DNA of 64,000 bases from Segetibacter aerophilus (GTDB taxonomy: Bacteria; Bacteroidota; Bacteroidia; Chitinophagales; Chitinophagaceae): assembly GCF_007991655.1 (NCBI RefSeq), contig NZ_BJYT01000008.1, positions 244,439 to 308,438 on the forward strand. Direction: 5' to 3'. The notes below the pieces were generated by a model. That model was given only the letters and a program-made list of their open reading frames with translations, did not search any database and was not told where the DNA came from. The first letter of the stretch is position 1. Every line of letters begins with the position of its first letter. A program made the position numbers and the translations under genes. Shown piece after piece: positions 24,731 to 34,521 of this stretch.

Positions 24731-25129
24731 CTATGTCAAAGTCAGGTACTTTTTGCGTCCCAATGTTAGATAATAGGTTAACAACAAAAAGACAGGAATC
24801 GACAGGAGAACCAAATACCGGTTCCCATACTTCACATTGACAATTGAAGCAAGAATGATAATAAGCGGAGCGAATGACATGAACCAGTTCCCATGTTTGA
24901 ACCCTCCGACTGTAAGACTTTTTACTCCTTCAGCCTCAACCTCAAATGATACAACAGGACTACTGCACCAATCAATCTTAGCTAAGACAGTGTGATTTCC
25001 TGGCGAAACGTTGAACTCTTTTGTTTCGCCGTTGGCAACGGTTCCCACTTTTTTACCATCGATGTAGATGCCATAATTTCTTGCCAGGTTCAAAACTTCA
25101 GTTTTCCGATTGACTATTACTGTTGCCAT
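24731..25129 (-). CDS. PEGA-like domain membrane protein
   Basis: A 132-residue protein. Residues 1-75 read as a small beta domain with the PEGA-type pattern: NYGIYIDGKKVGTVANGETKEFNVSPGNHTVLAKIDWCSSP. Two hydrophobic segments follow, FAPLIIILASIV and LVLLSIPVFLLLTYYL, with a basic C-terminal tail. There is no signal peptide, so the beta domain is probably cytosolic and membrane tethered. The function is unknown. It stands alone between the two VOC genes. Confidence 0.65.
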   Translation of the reverse strand: MATVIVNRKTEVLNLARNYGIYIDGKKVGTVANGETKEFNVSPGNHTVLAKIDWCSSPVVSFEVEAEGVKSLTVGGFKHGNWFMSFAPLIIILASIVNVKYGNRYLVLLSIPVFLLLTYYLTLGRKKYLTLT

Positions 25130-25249
25130 ATTTACCGGGATATTTTTTTTCTTTACTGAATGTAAATATTTTCTGGATACTGTGATTAGGTCAGTTGCAG
25201 CAGTTACGATAACATATAAGTCTTCTAACCGCAGCGGTGCTTCAAGTCT

Positions 25250-25648
25250 TTATAACAACGGTTTTCCAATTTCCCAATGAAGCCCAAAGGGGTCAATCAT
25301 CCGACCTAATCGCCAGCCATGTCCTTCACCTACCGCAAATACTTCAACTGCTCCTGCCTGCAGGGCTTTTGCAAATAACATGTCGGGATCATCAACGGTC
25401 AGTATCATTCTAACAGGTTCGCCATCCGTTACGTTTGGGGCAGCGCTTACTTCTTCGTCTGCGCTGCCACTTATCCAAAACTCAGCACCATCTACCGAAA
25501 GTTTTACCACCAGTCCCTCGGGAGTTTCGAGCCTGTACGTCTCAACTGCCGCAAAAGCCTCTTTGTAAAAAGTTACTGCAACAGCAGCATTTGGTAAGGT
25601 GAGCCAAGGGCTCAGGCTGGTAGGAGTGAAGGCAGTTTTTTCGGTCAT
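25250..25648 (-). CDS. VOC-family protein, PhnB-like
   Basis: A 132-residue protein of the PhnB-like VOC group. It has SPWLTLPNAAVAVTFYKEAFAAVETYRLETPEG at the start, VDDPDMLFAKALQAGAVEVFAV in the middle, and GWRLGRMIDPFGLHWEIGKPL at the end, which is the standard PhnB C-terminus. The catalytic role is unknown for this group; it is often annotated as a bleomycin-resistance-like or glyoxalase protein. The 262-bp gap before the next gene contains no clear feature. Confidence 0.85.
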   Translation of the reverse strand: MTEKTAFTPTSLSPWLTLPNAAVAVTFYKEAFAAVETYRLETPEGLVVKLSVDGAEFWISGSADEEVSAAPNVTDGEPVRMILTVDDPDMLFAKALQAGAVEVFAVGEGHGWRLGRMIDPFGLHWEIGKPLL

Positions 25649-25910
25649 TGCAATTAGTAGATTTAGAAGCTAAAGCTCTTTCCGCCATGTAGGTATTTAA
25701 GACAACCGTATGAAAAAAATTTTTCAGCGTTGAAATAGTCTTTTAAAGATAGGCTCTTTGCAACTATTACTTAGAGCGTCGTTTCCAAGTTCTGCCACCT
25801 GTACCTATTACTGCTTTTACTCTGCTACTATTGATGTTTTTAAGGTCTTTTTTTGTCGGCAGTATAATTATTTAAAACGTTGAACAACTAGGGCCATCTT
25901 GTAATGCATC

Positions 25911-26249
25911 TCATTTTTTCTTTGAAGCTTTTGCTACTTTATTAAAGTCAAGTGCAAGCTGAATCCAATAATGTAAATCCTCGTCTGTTTCTATCACATG
26001 CTCATTAACGTGAACATAACCTTTGTATTCCCGGTTGCTCATCTTAACTGTTTCTACACCTTTTTTACTGATCTCATGGTCATGCAAAGCCGGATCAATA
26101 CGACACATTATTCTATCCTTCCCCGCAGTGACGCACATTTTATTGTCAACCATAAAGGCCAACCCTCCGAACATTTTTTTCTCTTCTACTTCCGGTAAAT
26201 GAGCCAGCGCTTCTCTCAACCTGTTAGCTAATTTTTCGCTGTAAGCCAT
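25911..26249 (-). CDS. TfoX/Sxy N-terminal-domain protein
   Basis: A 112-residue protein matching the TfoX N-terminal domain. LREALAHLPEVEEKKMFGGLAFMVDNKMCVTAGKDRIMCRIDP is the recognisable core, with VKMSNREYKGYVHVNEHVI after it, and the tail is Lys-rich. In gammaproteobacteria the related TfoX regulates competence. The Bacteroidota stand-alone domain has no known role. It is a single gene between a VOC gene and a TonB receptor. Confidence 0.85.
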   Translation of the reverse strand: MAYSEKLANRLREALAHLPEVEEKKMFGGLAFMVDNKMCVTAGKDRIMCRIDPALHDHEISKKGVETVKMSNREYKGYVHVNEHVIETDEDLHYWIQLALDFNKVAKASKKK

Positions 26250-26340
26250 GATAGATTGGTTTTACAATTTGAACAAAATGTTTGGAGCAGGAATTTTAAG
26301 GTTTAAAAATTATGGTTAGCTACTCATCTCAATCTTCTTC

Positions 26341-28851
26341 TTACGTTGTTTGTTTGCTTTTAAAGGATAAAGGAAAGTTGAGCTTTAAACTGAAATTCCT
26401 TCCCATGTTATAAATACCGTTGTACTGCCTTGAACTGTTTGGGTAAGGTTCAAAGTATTTCAGCCTATTTAAATGAGATTGATAAGCAACATCAAAAAGG
26501 TTGTCTGCAATTACTGAAAAGGTTACGATTGTTTTGCCTTTTGCATTAGTAACATCAGCCCCAAAGCCTGCGTTTACTGTCCGGTATCCCGGAGTATAAG
26601 TTTCGGTGTTGTAGGCTAGGTAAACTCGTTTTTGTGCAGCATAATTTTCAAGCTGAACTTTTACGAATGCGTTTGAGAAGTGTCGGGATAGTTTTTTGAA
26701 GTTTCCACGAATTTCAGAAAACGTGTGCAGAGGCGGTACGAAAGGAAGATATTTAGAACTATCAGATAAGCTCTTTTGATTATTTACGCCCTGGTTGTTT
26801 CCATAAACAAGCGACAGCGAGTTTTCAAAATGCAGCCAGTCCAGCGGGTGCGGGTGAATATCGACACTTATTTCCGCTCCATATAAGTGTGCCTTTGCTG
26901 CCTGGAACTGAAAGGTTTGATTACCGGGCACTATGACTGAATCCTCGCCCTTGTTGTTTAAAACCTTCTGGTTGAAGATAAAGTTGGAAACATTGTTATT
27001 AAAGATTTCAGCATTGATGGTGATGTGGGGCGTGTTGTAATTTATGCCCAAATCTTCCTGCAAACTAAACTCCGGTTTGAAGTTAAGATTGCCGAGCTGG
27101 TAAATGCTGGTACCGGGATGAACACCATTTGCTGAAATTTCTGAAATGTTTGGCGCCCTAAAACCTCTTCCTATATTCAGTTTAGCGGTTAGGTTATCAG
27201 AGAAACGATATGATAATCCAACGCTTCCACTTACTCCTGAAAAGGTATGCTGGTAGGCATAAAAAGGTTTTTGCGCACCGGTTCTGTTCGCTCCGGAAAC
27301 TGCATATGTGAATCCTGTTGCAGGATCTTCTTTAGTAAAAAGAGCCTCATTATTAAAATTGCGGATATCATATCTTAATCCTCCCGCTATCTCCAATTTG
27401 CTCAAAGACTTTTTTACGAAAATGAAAGGACCTGCATCAAATTGGTGGTAGGCAGGAATAATAAAGTCGGTTCCTTTTTCGGGGTTGTTATTTTGGTACA
27501 TTCCGTTTATACCCGTTGTAAGGCTGAAACCTTTCTTTTCTCTGAAGTAATATTTAACGTCGTAAGAAAAAGTATTTAAAATAAGATAAAGGCCGGCAAC
27601 TTCGGGAGACTGCGGATGACTAAACTCTTGCCGAATACTTTTTTGATAAGCGAGGTTAAGCGCTACTCTACCTTTTCCTACGCTGAAACTGTTGGCAGTA
27701 TACAACCTGTAGTGTTGTACACGCTGGTGCAAAGGCGTAATCTTATAAGATTGTAATTCGCTTCGCGATACAATGGGTCTTATTGTATCTGCTTCAGTGA
27801 TTTGTTTAGTAAATCTTCTTGTCGCCGAGTCGCGGCTTCCATCAGGTATTTCCTGCAAGTCGTTGTAAGTAGAGAAGCCCAGGTGAGAGTAACCCCAATC
27901 ACGGTTTAAACCAATTAGGCCGCTAAAATCTGTTTCTCTAAATGCAGTTCCGTATACCCGGCCATCAATTTTATTTCGATAGTTGGTTGCCATTTTATGG
28001 GTAAATGTGCCCCTCCACGTAAATGAATTTTTACTGCCGGCGAGCGTTGCCGAGTTAGCAATTAAGCCGTTGTTGGTTTGATATTCATTTGAAATGCCAC
28101 CAACCACACCATCCCCTGTAGCAGGATTTACGGGAATAAGATTGATCACGCCAGCAACGGCATCCGATCCATAAATCAAACTTGCAGGCCCCTTTACGAC
28201 TTCGACGCGGTCGACAGTATTCTGATCTATTTCAATTCCATGCTCATCTCCCCATTGCTGGCCTTCCTGCCTCACGCCGTCGTACAAGGTTAAAATACGA
28301 TTGAAGCCAAGTCCACGGATAAAGGGCTTCGAAACATTAGGTCCGGTAGTAACTGCATTAATTCCGGGAACATGAGATATCGCGTCAATGATATTGGTAC
28401 TAAGGTTTTGCTGTAGATATTGCCGGTTAACTGCAACGATCGGAATAGGACTTCGCCTGATTGATGTTGCTTTCGAGGAACCTGTTACCACTACTTCCAT
28501 CTCTTCCGTAATAGACTCTGTCATTGTAAAATTGAGAGTCATGTTTTGCGTAAGAGATATGTTTTTCAGGTTGCTTTTATAGCCAACAAAACCAGCTTGA
28601 ATGATATAATCTCCGGCCGGTATATTCTGTAAAGTGTAATAGCCTTTTTCGTCGGTTGCGGTACCCGTTTTAAGGTCAGGAATGTAAACACTTGCGCCGG
28701 CCATAGCGCTGTCATTTTTTTGGTTTGTAACCCTGCCGGTGATAGAAAACCTGTTTACCCGACTTAAAGTAGCGGGAGGACTTAATTGGGCAAACAAAAA
28801 ATTTGGGAGTGCAGTATATAAAATAATGAATATTAAAAATGATTTCATCAA
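26341..28851 (-). CDS. TonB-dependent receptor, probable metal uptake
   Basis: An 836-residue outer-membrane receptor. Signal peptide at 1-21; carboxypeptidase-regulatory domain about 33-115 (SITGRVTNQKNDSAMAGASVYI); plug about 125-240 with SKPFIRGLGFNRILTLYDGVRQEGQQWGDEHGIEID and VEVVKGPASLIYGSDAVAGVINL; then the barrel, ending LKLNFPLSFK-type, with a short basic tail. The HGIEID plug segment occurs in many Bacteroidota receptors for metals or metal chelates. The upstream gene encodes a His/Cys-rich small protein, so metal uptake is inferred, not shown. A 9-bp perfect palindrome lies in the gap between them. Confidence 0.88.
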   Translation of the reverse strand: MMKSFLIFIILYTALPNFLFAQLSPPATLSRVNRFSITGRVTNQKNDSAMAGASVYIPDLKTGTATDEKGYYTLQNIPAGDYIIQAGFVGYKSNLKNISLTQNMTLNFTMTESITEEMEVVVTGSSKATSIRRSPIPIVAVNRQYLQQNLSTNIIDAISHVPGINAVTTGPNVSKPFIRGLGFNRILTLYDGVRQEGQQWGDEHGIEIDQNTVDRVEVVKGPASLIYGSDAVAGVINLIPVNPATGDGVVGGISNEYQTNNGLIANSATLAGSKNSFTWRGTFTHKMATNYRNKIDGRVYGTAFRETDFSGLIGLNRDWGYSHLGFSTYNDLQEIPDGSRDSATRRFTKQITEADTIRPIVSRSELQSYKITPLHQRVQHYRLYTANSFSVGKGRVALNLAYQKSIRQEFSHPQSPEVAGLYLILNTFSYDVKYYFREKKGFSLTTGINGMYQNNNPEKGTDFIIPAYHQFDAGPFIFVKKSLSKLEIAGGLRYDIRNFNNEALFTKEDPATGFTYAVSGANRTGAQKPFYAYQHTFSGVSGSVGLSYRFSDNLTAKLNIGRGFRAPNISEISANGVHPGTSIYQLGNLNFKPEFSLQEDLGINYNTPHITINAEIFNNNVSNFIFNQKVLNNKGEDSVIVPGNQTFQFQAAKAHLYGAEISVDIHPHPLDWLHFENSLSLVYGNNQGVNNQKSLSDSSKYLPFVPPLHTFSEIRGNFKKLSRHFSNAFVKVQLENYAAQKRVYLAYNTETYTPGYRTVNAGFGADVTNAKGKTIVTFSVIADNLFDVAYQSHLNRLKYFEPYPNSSRQYNGIYNMGRNFSLKLNFPLSFKSKQTT

Positions 28852-28918
28852 AGATTTTTAAAGCGTAAGGAAAGGCAAAAAATGCGCCATTAAAGACACA
28901 TAGAAAGCGAAAACAATC

Positions 28919-28942
28919 GTCATTATTTTTTAGAATAATGAC
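28919..28942. promoter_or_regulatory. Perfect 9-bp inverted repeat between His/Cys-rich gene and TonB receptor
   Basis: GTCATTATT (28919-28927) and AATAATGAC (28934-28942) are exact reverse complements around TTTTAG. The AT-rich form resembles Fur/Zur-type palindromes, but an mRNA hairpin between the two genes is an equal possibility. It is not followed by a T-run on either strand. Confidence 0.4.
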
Positions 28943-28957
28943 ATTAAAGTTGAAAGT

Positions 28958-29299
28958 TTAGGCTATTGCAGGAGGACCCCTTAGCTCAGCAAAAAAGTGA
29001 TGTTGTGAATAGAAGCTTTCCACGCCCGGGTCAACAAAAGTGAAATGAAAGGTTTGAATGCCGGGACTTGATGGAGTGATCAGGCTTACGAATGGAGTTT
29101 GACAAACAAAGCAATCAAAATGACAATTGATGCCCGCCTGGGCTAACTCACTCTCGTGAGTATGGTTATGCGCAACTGCATAATCTGTGTGATCTAAAAA
29201 TAAATTGTGAAATACAGTTGCAGGAGTAATGCTTAAGGCAAGTATGCAGATGAGTAAAATGTTTACTGCTTTACGTAATATGGTTTGACCTTTTTGCAA
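28958..29299 (-). CDS. Small His/Cys-rich envelope protein
   Basis: A 113-residue protein with one N-terminal hydrophobic segment (ILLICILALSITPATVF), probably a signal or anchor. It carries HNHTHE near residue 45, the cysteine cluster CHFDCFVC near 60, and FYSQHHFFAELRGPP at the C-terminus. The ligand-rich clusters suggest binding of zinc, copper or a similar metal outside the cytoplasm. It lies 106 bp upstream of the TonB receptor on the same strand, so the pair probably forms an uptake or sensing unit. I recall similar pairs in other Bacteroidota but cannot check. Confidence 0.7.
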   Translation of the reverse strand: MQKGQTILRKAVNILLICILALSITPATVFHNLFLDHTDYAVAHNHTHESELAQAGINCHFDCFVCQTPFVSLITPSSPGIQTFHFTFVDPGVESFYSQHHFFAELRGPPAIA

Positions 29300-29769
29300 T
29301 GCTTTTTCTGAATTACAAAATAACGTCTATAAAATTTACCACGGAATTTATTTGTTGAAAATAAATGTTGTCTTTGGTCTTCTTTGTCTTTTTATAAATT
29401 GTTTTATGAATTCATTTAAAGTATGGTTTGCTAAATACAGCAATGCAGTACAAGAGTGCGACGCAACAAAAGCCAAATAGTTGTATAAATGCCTGGTTCA
29501 ATAAGAACATTTGACCGCTCTATTTTTTTCTGCTGATGCAACCTTTTTCAGCTAAATCATTTTATTATCTGCTTCCTCATGGTTTTTTAAATATTTTTTA
29601 ATAAGTAGATAAATATTTTTTATCCGTACTTGTAAACAAGGTCTTAAGTATCATAACCAATGCTAATGTTTTATCCAACTTGTGTTTTAAAATCCATTTT
29701 GAGTACTACGATACCTTTTTAGGCGTTTATACGGTAACCCAAACTAGCAGTTAGTTTAAAATCCTAAAA
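29300..29769. other. Divergent intergenic region with element copy 4
   Basis: 470 bp between the His/Cys-rich gene (minus) and the first giant surface protein (plus). It holds element copy 4 (29448-29497) and AT-rich repeats of AAATATTTTTTA near 29588 and 29613. No clear promoter could be fixed. Confidence 0.5.
29448..29497 (+). repeat. Dispersed intergenic element, copy 4
   Basis: The core GTACAAGAGTGCGACGCAAC lies at 29448-29467 and is followed by AAAAGCC. GCCTGG appears at 29491-29496, one base later than the standard 22-nt spacing. The first 27 bases (core plus AAAAGCC) are identical to copy 5 at 54140, which makes these two the most similar pair in the window. Confidence 0.85.
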
Positions 29770-32700
29770 ATGAGAACGTTGTTTTCTTCGAGATTCTATT
29801 TAAATAAGCCTTCAAATTCTACTAAATCGCCAAGACCTACCAGAAGTTTTTTTAAAGCGTGTCTCATCATAGCCCCTATTTTAATTTGCAACAACGTTTT
29901 CTCCGCCACAATAACTACGACCGGCAACGGCAACTGGAGTTCAACAATAGCGAACGCGCCATGGCCCAATGGTATCATACCTGCTCCCGGAGATGATGTT
30001 ATAATCGGAGATGGTTTCTCTCTTACCGCCAATGGAGATTATACTTGTAGGTCTATCAGCTTTACTTCTGCCGGCAATGGTACGGGCTTAGGCACGTTAA
30101 CAGTTAATGCCGGTTACACGCTGACGGTTTCTACAGCTATCTCGGCTACTGCTAGCGGTGTTGCCGTAAAGACCAGTGGAACTTACTATTTATCGGGAGG
30201 TGGAACAATTACTTGTAACACTATAAACTGTAATAACACCACAATACCCGGTGGTAGTGCAACTACTTATATTACGCTAATCTCAACTGTAGCTAGTCTG
30301 TCAGCTTCAGGCAACGTAAATATCTATTCCACGTACAATTCCTCCGGGGGAAAATTTAACAATGGAAAATTCAATATCCAAAGTGGTATTGTATCTGTTG
30401 CGGGCAGCATAAATACGTTTAACAGTGATGCCAGTAATATCTCAGCTTTAGACTTAGTCACATCTGCTTCAAATCCCACCCTAAACCTTGGCGGAGCAAC
30501 TCCCTTTAATCTAAGTTCTACGGGAACAAATAATATTGCTTTAAACGGAACTGGCGCCACTGTTAACTATAATGGCTCCACTTCGCAGTCTGTTTACAAT
30601 ACTCCTTACACGAATCTTACTTTGTCGGGGAGTGGAACCAAATCGCTACCATCTTCTTCACTTTCTATTACCGGAAACATCGCAGTATCAGAAACAGCCA
30701 TTGCAACCGCAGGCGGTTCATTAACCGTAGGAGGTAGTGTATCGATAGGAATTGGTTCAACTTTTACCGATGGTACTTTTACCCACAACGTTGGGGGAGG
30801 CTGGAGCAATGATGGCACTTACACCGCAAACTCTTCTACAATCAACCTTAATGGAGCTGTCCAACAAGTTATCTCTGGCAGTAGCAGAACCACCTTTAAT
30901 AATCTAAGGCTCAGCAATAGCGCTGGTGCGTCTATAACCACTTCTCCAATCATCAATGCAGTATTGACGTTTTCGAGTGGAAAAATCACAACGGGCATAA
31001 ACAAAATTTCTTTGGGTGCTTCAGCATCCACGTCAGGCGTTGGTGCAAGCAGGTACATTTATGGAAATGAAGAAATTTTTATTCCGAATGGTTCAGCACC
31101 GACCAAAACTTTTGACATTGGAGACAATAGCAATTATACTCCCGTAAATATTACTTTCTCTGGTACAACCACCGGCTCAGGTTCAATTACTGCATCTTCT
31201 GCCAGTGGAGATCATTCTGATATCGTTAATTCCGGTATCAACAGTTTACTAAGTGTTAACCGTACATGGACACTTTCCAACAATGCTGTTGCCGGCTTTA
31301 CATCATATTCTGCCACCCTTAATTTCGTATCAGGAGATAAAGATTTAGGAGGACTTCCTTCAGCTTATGTTGCCCGTCTTTTAACATCTTCAGGTTGGGT
31401 GTCTACCAACACTACTGCAGCAAATTTACTTTCAACGCAAGCAACGGGTATGAATGCATTTGGTACTTTCCAAATTGGAACCCCCGGCAGTGCACCTATT
31501 GTGGTTTTACAGCCACTAAGCGTAAGCGTTTGTTCATCGAGCGGTACTTCGTTTACAAGTACGGCTATCGGTTTGCCGACTGCCACAGTTAAATGGCAGC
31601 GCGATCCAAATACAGGTACTTATGTTGATATTAACGGTTCGACAGATGGCGGCATTTACTCAGGCTTTACGAGTACAACCCTCACTCTATCCAATACTAC
31701 GGGCTTGAACAGCTATAAATATCGAGCAGTATTTACCAATATCAATGGTACTGCTACCTCCCTTGCGCCGGCATTATCAGTAAGCTTAATGCCTTCGGCA
31801 ACTATTAGTTATTCCGGTTCACCTTTTTGTGCGACGGGTACTGCTTTGGTAACAAGAACAGGGTTAGCAGGTGGTGTCTATTCTTCAAACGGCCTGGCAA
31901 TTGATGCAGGTTCAGGCGATCTAGCTTTATCTAACAGCACTCCCGGTACTTATACAATTAGCTATGCTGTCGGTGCACTTTTTCCTTGTCCGGCTTTCCA
32001 GGTTACTACGACCGTTACTATCACAGCCCCAGGTAGCTGGACCGGAAGTGTCAGCAGCGACTGGAATGAGCCAGGGAACTGGAAGTGCGGAAGTATACCG
32101 GTTGTTACGACCAATGTTATTATTCCATCGGCAGCCCCCAACTATCCAATTATAAACGCTTTGACTCCAGAAATAAATAACCTCACCCTACAATCGGGGT
32201 CTTCCATTATAATTACAAACGGAACATTTAAAATCAGGGGAACGATTACTAATTCAGGAGGAACAATTGATGCAACTGCAGGTAAGGTAGAGCTAACCGG
32301 AAGTGCTACTCAAACTATTCCTGCTTCGATCTTTACAAGTAATGCTATTAAGGATCTCGCACTAACAAACGCAGCAGGCGTAACGTTGGCGGGTGACCTT
32401 AGAGTTACAGGTTCGCTTAGTTTCGGTAGTGTAAATAATTGTGTTTTTACTACGGGCGGTTTTCTTACGCTTGCATCCACTGCTACTGCCACCGCATATG
32501 TTGCTGATATCACTAACTCGGGAATAAATTCAGGCAACACCATTAGTGGGCTGGTAACCGTGGAAAGATATGTGCCTGCGAAAAGGTCTTATAGGTTTAT
32601 CACTTCACCGGTAAACTCTACAAAAAGCATCAAAGCTAGCTGGATGGAAAATACCAATAATCCAAACAGTTGGACGAATAACAATCCTGTGCTAAACTAT

Positions 32701-34311
32701 GGAACTCACATCACGGGTGCATTAGGTAATACCAATGGCTTCGACGCAACGGCTACCAATAATCCTTCACTTTTTACTTTTAACAATGCAATGCAAGCAT
32801 GGACTGCAGTGACGAATACTGCAGGTTTGGTTACCGCCGGAAACGGTTACAGATTAATGGTTCGAGGAAGCAGAAGTGTTGATTTAAATAATAATGAAGC
32901 TACTCCCTCTGCAACTACCCTTCGTGCTACCGGTACATTGGTAACAGGTAATGTAGTAATGAAAAAAACAGGAGGAGGTGGAACAGCAGGCATGCCTGTT
33001 CTTGCAGACAGTATTGGAGCCTATAACTTAATCGGTAATCCTTATGCTTCTGTTATTGATTGGAAGAAACTTACAACGACCGGCATTTCGGATGGCTTTT
33101 ATTACTATGATCCAACTATTAACGGAACAAACAAGAGAGGGGTTTATGTTACGTATAACGGTACTATGGATCAAACTAATAATTCTTCGTCTAAGGTGAA
33201 CAGGTACATACAGTCTGGCCAGGCATTCTTTGTGCGAACGGAGGCAGCAAATCCTTCAATCACTTTTAAAGAAATTAATAAAACGAATTCACAGGCAAGT
33301 GTTTTTAGAAACGTGAACGATCTTCCCAATGTATCTGTTCAACTTCAACTGACCTCGGAGGCGGGCGCGCCCGAAACGGCTGATGGCTTAAAGGTTTATT
33401 TTTCTGATGATTTTAGTAATGCTATTTCTAAGGAAGACTCTTATAAATTCAATAACCTCGATGAAAACATTTGTATCCAAAGAAATCATGCCGCATTAAG
33501 TTTAGAAGGAAGAAAGCCGTTAGCTGGGACAGATTCTATTCCTTTGAAAGTATGGCAGCTTACTCAAAAAAATTATTCACTAAAAGTCAACCTCAATAAT
33601 TTTTCTGAAAGAATACAAGGCTATCTACAGGATAAATATTCAAATACAACTACCCCGCTTGCAAGTGAAGAAACAGTTGTTCCTTTCGAAATAACTTCAG
33701 CTGCGGCGTCAAGTGCCGCTGATCGCTTTACGATTGTTTTTAAAACCCTGGCAACGCTGCCAGTACAGCTTTCTGCTATAAAAGCATCTGTACTTAACAA
33801 AGGAGTGCAGGTAGATTGGAGAGCAGAGTCAGAAGCGGGTATCGATCATTACGAGGTCGAGAGGTCAACCGATGCCCAACACTACACTGCTATAGGTTCT
33901 GTAAAAGCGAAAAATATTTCTGGTATTTCTGCTGCATATAACTTCTTTGATAATAGTCCTGCAATCGGAAACAATTATTACCGAATAAATTCTGTCGAAA
34001 AATCAGGCGAAGTAAAACTTAGTGAAGTTGTAAGGATCGAAGTTAGTAGTGAGAAAAACACAATTTCTGTTGCCAATAATCCTGTAAAAGGGAACCAACT
34101 GAAACTTCTGTTTGACAATGCTACAAAAGGTGATTATAAAATTCGTCTTATAAATGTAGCCGGGGAAACAGTTTTTACAGATAGAATTTTGTATGCTGGT
34201 GGCACTATGTACGTACCTCTTATACCGCACGCTCATTTATCAGCAGGTTTATATCAATTGCATGTAAGGGGCGCCAGCTACTTTAAAACAATTCCAGTGC
34301 TTATTCAATAA
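29770..34311 (+). CDS. Giant secreted surface protein with T9SS sorting domain (A)
   Basis: A 1513-residue protein with a long N-region and signal (ICNNVFSA near residue 45). It contains repeated beta-rich Ser/Thr/Gly/Asn segments with NGNWSS and DDVIIGDG, an Ig-like domain around 590-680 (SVSVCSSSGTSFTSTAIG), and a second around 690-750. From about residue 753 (WTGSVSSDWNEPGNWKCG) to the end it is paralogous, over about 760 residues, to the 2014-residue protein at 40026. The last 80 residues form a T9SS type A sorting domain (ISVANNPVKGN...GLYQLHV). It is thus expected to be exported by the type IX system and attached to the cell surface. Confidence 0.88.
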   Translation: MRTLFSSRFYLNKPSNSTKSPRPTRSFFKACLIIAPILICNNVFSATITTTGNGNWSSTIANAPWPNGIIPAPGDDVIIGDGFSLTANGDYTCRSISFTSAGNGTGLGTLTVNAGYTLTVSTAISATASGVAVKTSGTYYLSGGGTITCNTINCNNTTIPGGSATTYITLISTVASLSASGNVNIYSTYNSSGGKFNNGKFNIQSGIVSVAGSINTFNSDASNISALDLVTSASNPTLNLGGATPFNLSSTGTNNIALNGTGATVNYNGSTSQSVYNTPYTNLTLSGSGTKSLPSSSLSITGNIAVSETAIATAGGSLTVGGSVSIGIGSTFTDGTFTHNVGGGWSNDGTYTANSSTINLNGAVQQVISGSSRTTFNNLRLSNSAGASITTSPIINAVLTFSSGKITTGINKISLGASASTSGVGASRYIYGNEEIFIPNGSAPTKTFDIGDNSNYTPVNITFSGTTTGSGSITASSASGDHSDIVNSGINSLLSVNRTWTLSNNAVAGFTSYSATLNFVSGDKDLGGLPSAYVARLLTSSGWVSTNTTAANLLSTQATGMNAFGTFQIGTPGSAPIVVLQPLSVSVCSSSGTSFTSTAIGLPTATVKWQRDPNTGTYVDINGSTDGGIYSGFTSTTLTLSNTTGLNSYKYRAVFTNINGTATSLAPALSVSLMPSATISYSGSPFCATGTALVTRTGLAGGVYSSNGLAIDAGSGDLALSNSTPGTYTISYAVGALFPCPAFQVTTTVTITAPGSWTGSVSSDWNEPGNWKCGSIPVVTTNVIIPSAAPNYPIINALTPEINNLTLQSGSSIIITNGTFKIRGTITNSGGTIDATAGKVELTGSATQTIPASIFTSNAIKDLALTNAAGVTLAGDLRVTGSLSFGSVNNCVFTTGGFLTLASTATATAYVADITNSGINSGNTISGLVTVERYVPAKRSYRFITSPVNSTKSIKASWMENTNNPNSWTNNNPVLNYGTHITGALGNTNGFDATATNNPSLFTFNNAMQAWTAVTNTAGLVTAGNGYRLMVRGSRSVDLNNNEATPSATTLRATGTLVTGNVVMKKTGGGGTAGMPVLADSIGAYNLIGNPYASVIDWKKLTTTGISDGFYYYDPTINGTNKRGVYVTYNGTMDQTNNSSSKVNRYIQSGQAFFVRTEAANPSITFKEINKTNSQASVFRNVNDLPNVSVQLQLTSEAGAPETADGLKVYFSDDFSNAISKEDSYKFNNLDENICIQRNHAALSLEGRKPLAGTDSIPLKVWQLTQKNYSLKVNLNNFSERIQGYLQDKYSNTTTPLASEETVVPFEITSAAASSAADRFTIVFKTLATLPVQLSAIKASVLNKGVQVDWRAESEAGIDHYEVERSTDAQHYTAIGSVKAKNISGISAAYNFFDNSPAIGNNYYRINSVEKSGEVKLSEVVRIEVSSEKNTISVANNPVKGNQLKLLFDNATKGDYKIRLINVAGETVFTDRILYAGGTMYVPLIPHAHLSAGLYQLHVRGASYFKTIPVLIQ

Positions 34312-34390
34312 TTGACAAATATTGCTGGCGGTTTAACAAGGGCAACCCAATATATTGCGTCTAAAGATTTTGTCGCTTCAATCATTAAAT

Positions 34391-34421
34391 AAAAAGAGAC
34401 TGCCTTTTGGGACAGCCTCTT
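34391..34421 (-). terminator. Terminator of the SdrD-like surface-protein gene
   Basis: On the minus strand an AAGAGGCTGTCC stem pairs imperfectly with GGCAGTCTCTT and is followed by TTTATTT, about 100 bp beyond the stop codon at 34522. It lies between two convergent giant genes and may slow transcription of both. Confidence 0.7.
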
Positions 34422-34521
34422 CATCTTCACAGGGATTATAATGTAACCGGGTTCTTTATAAACTAGGATGTAAAAGAAACCGGATTTGTTTAGTAAGACC
34501 ATCCAGGCGATGGATTGTTTA

